From positions 313,280-377,279 of the forward strand of contig NZ_SSHH01000001.1 in NCBI RefSeq assembly GCF_004965515.1: a stretch of DNA of 64,000 bases. Reading direction: 5' to 3'. The notes below the pieces were generated by a model. That model was given only the letters and a program-made list of their open reading frames with translations, did not search any database and was not told the origin of the DNA. The translations under genes were made by a program, and so were the position numbers. Shown piece by piece: positions 62,942 through 64,000 of the stretch (the first letter of the stretch is position 1; each line of letters starts with the position of its first letter). The DNA is from Alteraurantiacibacter aquimixticola. Its GTDB lineage: Bacteria > Pseudomonadota > Alphaproteobacteria > Sphingomonadales > Sphingomonadaceae.

Positions 62942-63492
62942 AGGTAGAGCTGCTTGTTGATCGCGATGCCGTTCTCTTTGCAGTAGGTCTCGTAGTGATT
63001 CATGAACCACCACACGTCGAGCGTTTCGACGAAATTGCCGTCCTCGTCGTAGAACTCGTTGGCGCCCTGCATCCAGAAGAAGGCCTTCATGCCGTCTTCC
63101 TCGTCAGTCACCAGCGTGTGCGCATGGCCGGGGAATTCGGTGATGAAGTCTCCCGGGCGGCAGACCCAGTCATATTCGAGATAGCGGAAACTGCCTTCCA
63201 GCCCGATCGCCCAGACCATGCCACGATGCTTGTGCGTGCCGATCACGCCCTTGGACTTGATCCACAGCACATTGGCATAGACGTTGTTGCGCACGTCGAA
63301 AGCGAGGTGGCGGATCGCCGCATTGTCGCCGAAGGGAACCCACGGGCTCTCCTCCTCCGACGGGCCGACATAGGTGCCGGCGATGCAATATTGATCGAGC
63401 ATGTTCTGGTGCGCTTCGGGCACGTTGACGATCTTGAACGCGCCCGAAGGCGGGGCCTTCATCCCGCCGAGCTGCTTTTCCTGCGTGGCCAT
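62938..63492 (-). CDS. Cupin-domain dioxygenase-like protein (2,4'-dihydroxyacetophenone dioxygenase-like), copy A
   Basis: The product has 184 residues: one cupin fold. Metal ligands are suggested by GVIGTHKHRGMV (H-x-H) and GHAHTLVTDEED, with PWVPFGDNAAIRHLAFDV and YLEYDWVCRPGDFITE in between. The pattern resembles ChrR-like cupins of the 2,4'-dihydroxyacetophenone dioxygenase kind, which cleave the carbon-carbon bond next to an aryl ketone. It is followed by the SDR with a 4-nt overlap and preceded 13 bp away by a second, related cupin gene. Copies differ, so they may form a heterodimer or act on successive intermediates. Confidence 0.85.
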   Translation of the reverse strand: MATQEKQLGGMKAPPSGAFKIVNVPEAHQNMLDQYCIAGTYVGPSEEESPWVPFGDNAAIRHLAFDVRNNVYANVLWIKSKGVIGTHKHRGMVWAIGLEGSFRYLEYDWVCRPGDFITEFPGHAHTLVTDEEDGMKAFFWMQGANEFYDEDGNFVETLDVWWFMNHYETYCKENGIAINKQLYL

Positions 63493-63505
63493 CGTTACCT
63501 CTCCC

Positions 63506-64000
63506 TTACAGATAGAGCTTCTGGTTGATGGGAATGCCGTGTTCCTTGCAGTGGTTCTCGTAGTGTTCGATGAACCACCACACGTCGACCGTATCCATAT
63601 AGGTGCCCTGGGCGTCGTAGAATTCGATCGGGCCGTTCATCCAGCCGAACAGCTTGCAGCCTTCGGGATGTTCGGTGACCAGCGTATGCGCCTCGCCCGG
63701 TGTTTCCAGGATCAGGCCGCCCGGCGTGCCCACCCAGTCATATTCCAGATAGCGGACCGAACCCGTCAGCGTGACCATCGTCACCGTGCCGCGATGCAGG
63801 TGGGTGCCGATCGTGCCCGGACCCTTCATCCACAATATGTTGGAATAGGTGTTGGTGCGCACATCGAAGCTGAGGTGCTTGATGGCGGCATTGTCGCCGA
63901 AAGGAACCCATGGGCTGTCTACATCGGTTTCCGCATCGATATAGCGGCCGCCCGGACTCAGCCGTGCGACTGTATCGCGGTACGCCCAAGGCACATCGAC
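63506..64000 (-). CDS. Cupin-domain dioxygenase-like protein, copy B, 5' end outside window
   Basis: The frame is open to the window edge (first visible residues VDVPWAYRDTVARLSPGGR), so the N terminus is missing; 164 codons are seen. The core matches copy A: PWVPFGDNAAIKHLSFDVRT, WMKGPGTIGTHLHRGTVTMV with H-x-H, VRYLEYDWVGTPGGLILETPGEAHTLV and EFYDAQGTYMDTVDVWWFIEHYENHC. About 60 percent or more of positions agree by eye. It is the most upstream gene seen of the catabolic unit; more pathway genes may lie beyond the edge. Confidence 0.87.
   Translation of the reverse strand, partial: VDVPWAYRDTVARLSPGGRYIDAETDVDSPWVPFGDNAAIKHLSFDVRTNTYSNILWMKGPGTIGTHLHRGTVTMVTLTGSVRYLEYDWVGTPGGLILETPGEAHTLVTEHPEGCKLFGWMNGPIEFYDAQGTYMDTVDVWWFIEHYENHCKEHGIPINQKLYL

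Noticed and set aside
1-64000. CRISPR array
   Set aside because: No run of identical short repeats with unique spacers was seen. The regular repeats at 12818-15154 are in-frame protein repeats.

Overview
The window looks like a chromosomal segment of a sphingomonad-type alphaproteobacterium (Sphingomonadales, perhaps Erythrobacteraceae or Sphingomonadaceae; inferred, not proven). The signs are high GC, a PhyR general-stress regulator with GGAAC-N16-CGTT promoters, a class I PHA synthase with phasin, an AlaC-type aminotransferase, and an intergenic cgtcattgcgag...ctcgcaatgacg palindromic repeat of a kind I recall from this group.

Layout. (1) 1-20.4 kb, surface/adhesion block: the 3' 17.8 kb of a giant RTX/cadherin-like secreted protein, truncated by the left edge; then a YadA-like trimeric autotransporter adhesin and a small periplasmic protein in the same apparent operon. 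(2) 20.9-33.4 kb, redox/detoxification block with many local regulators: pirin, outer-membrane barrel, LysR, nitroreductase, DoxX, NADPH oxidoreductase, HxlR, epimerase-type reductase, Ohr, SDR, LysR, isochorismatase-like hydrolase, two alpha/beta hydrolases (one frameshifted) and a third LysR. Several regulator-linked promoters carry clear inverted repeats. (3) 29.4-36.9 kb, gene debris: an epimerase C-terminal fragment, a triply frameshifted hydrolase, a decayed IS6-family transposase, a methyltransferase lacking its 5' end, a truncated tyrosine recombinase, then about 670 bp of apparently empty DNA abutting tRNA-Thr(CGT) and tRNA-Cys(GCA). (4) 37-48 kb: FAD oxidoreductase, cytochrome P450, a three-gene retropepsin/RimK-like ATP-grasp/AspA-AstE-like locus, and a minus-strand run of aminotransferase, atypical winged-helix regulator, AAHS-type MFS transporter and IlvD/Edd dehydratase. 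(5) 48-57 kb, core functions: phaC, a phasin with a histone-H1-like tail, clpS, lptF-lptG, a fatty acid desaturase and a GNAT-like protein. (6) 56.5-58.4 kb, general stress locus: a single-domain response regulator and phyR, each with a perfect EcfG-type promoter, and between them a candidate antisense-oriented small RNA with a C-rich loop, its own EcfG-like promoter and an intrinsic terminator. (7) 58.4-64 kb: a MATE exporter, then a minus-strand catabolic cluster of two paralogous cupins, an SDR and two zinc alcohol dehydrogenases.

How parts fit. The giant RTX protein and the autotransporter suggest biofilm or host/particle attachment. Retropepsin, ATP-grasp ligase and AspA-like hydrolase look like a dedicated modification/processing set. 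The sRNA, PhyR and receiver protein would form a stress-regulatory node. The cupin/SDR/ADH cluster looks like an oxidative pathway for an unidentified, probably aromatic or hydroxy-ketone, substrate. The strongest candidates for something undescribed are the sRNA beside phyR, the paired-cupin cluster and the retropepsin/RimK/AspA locus.
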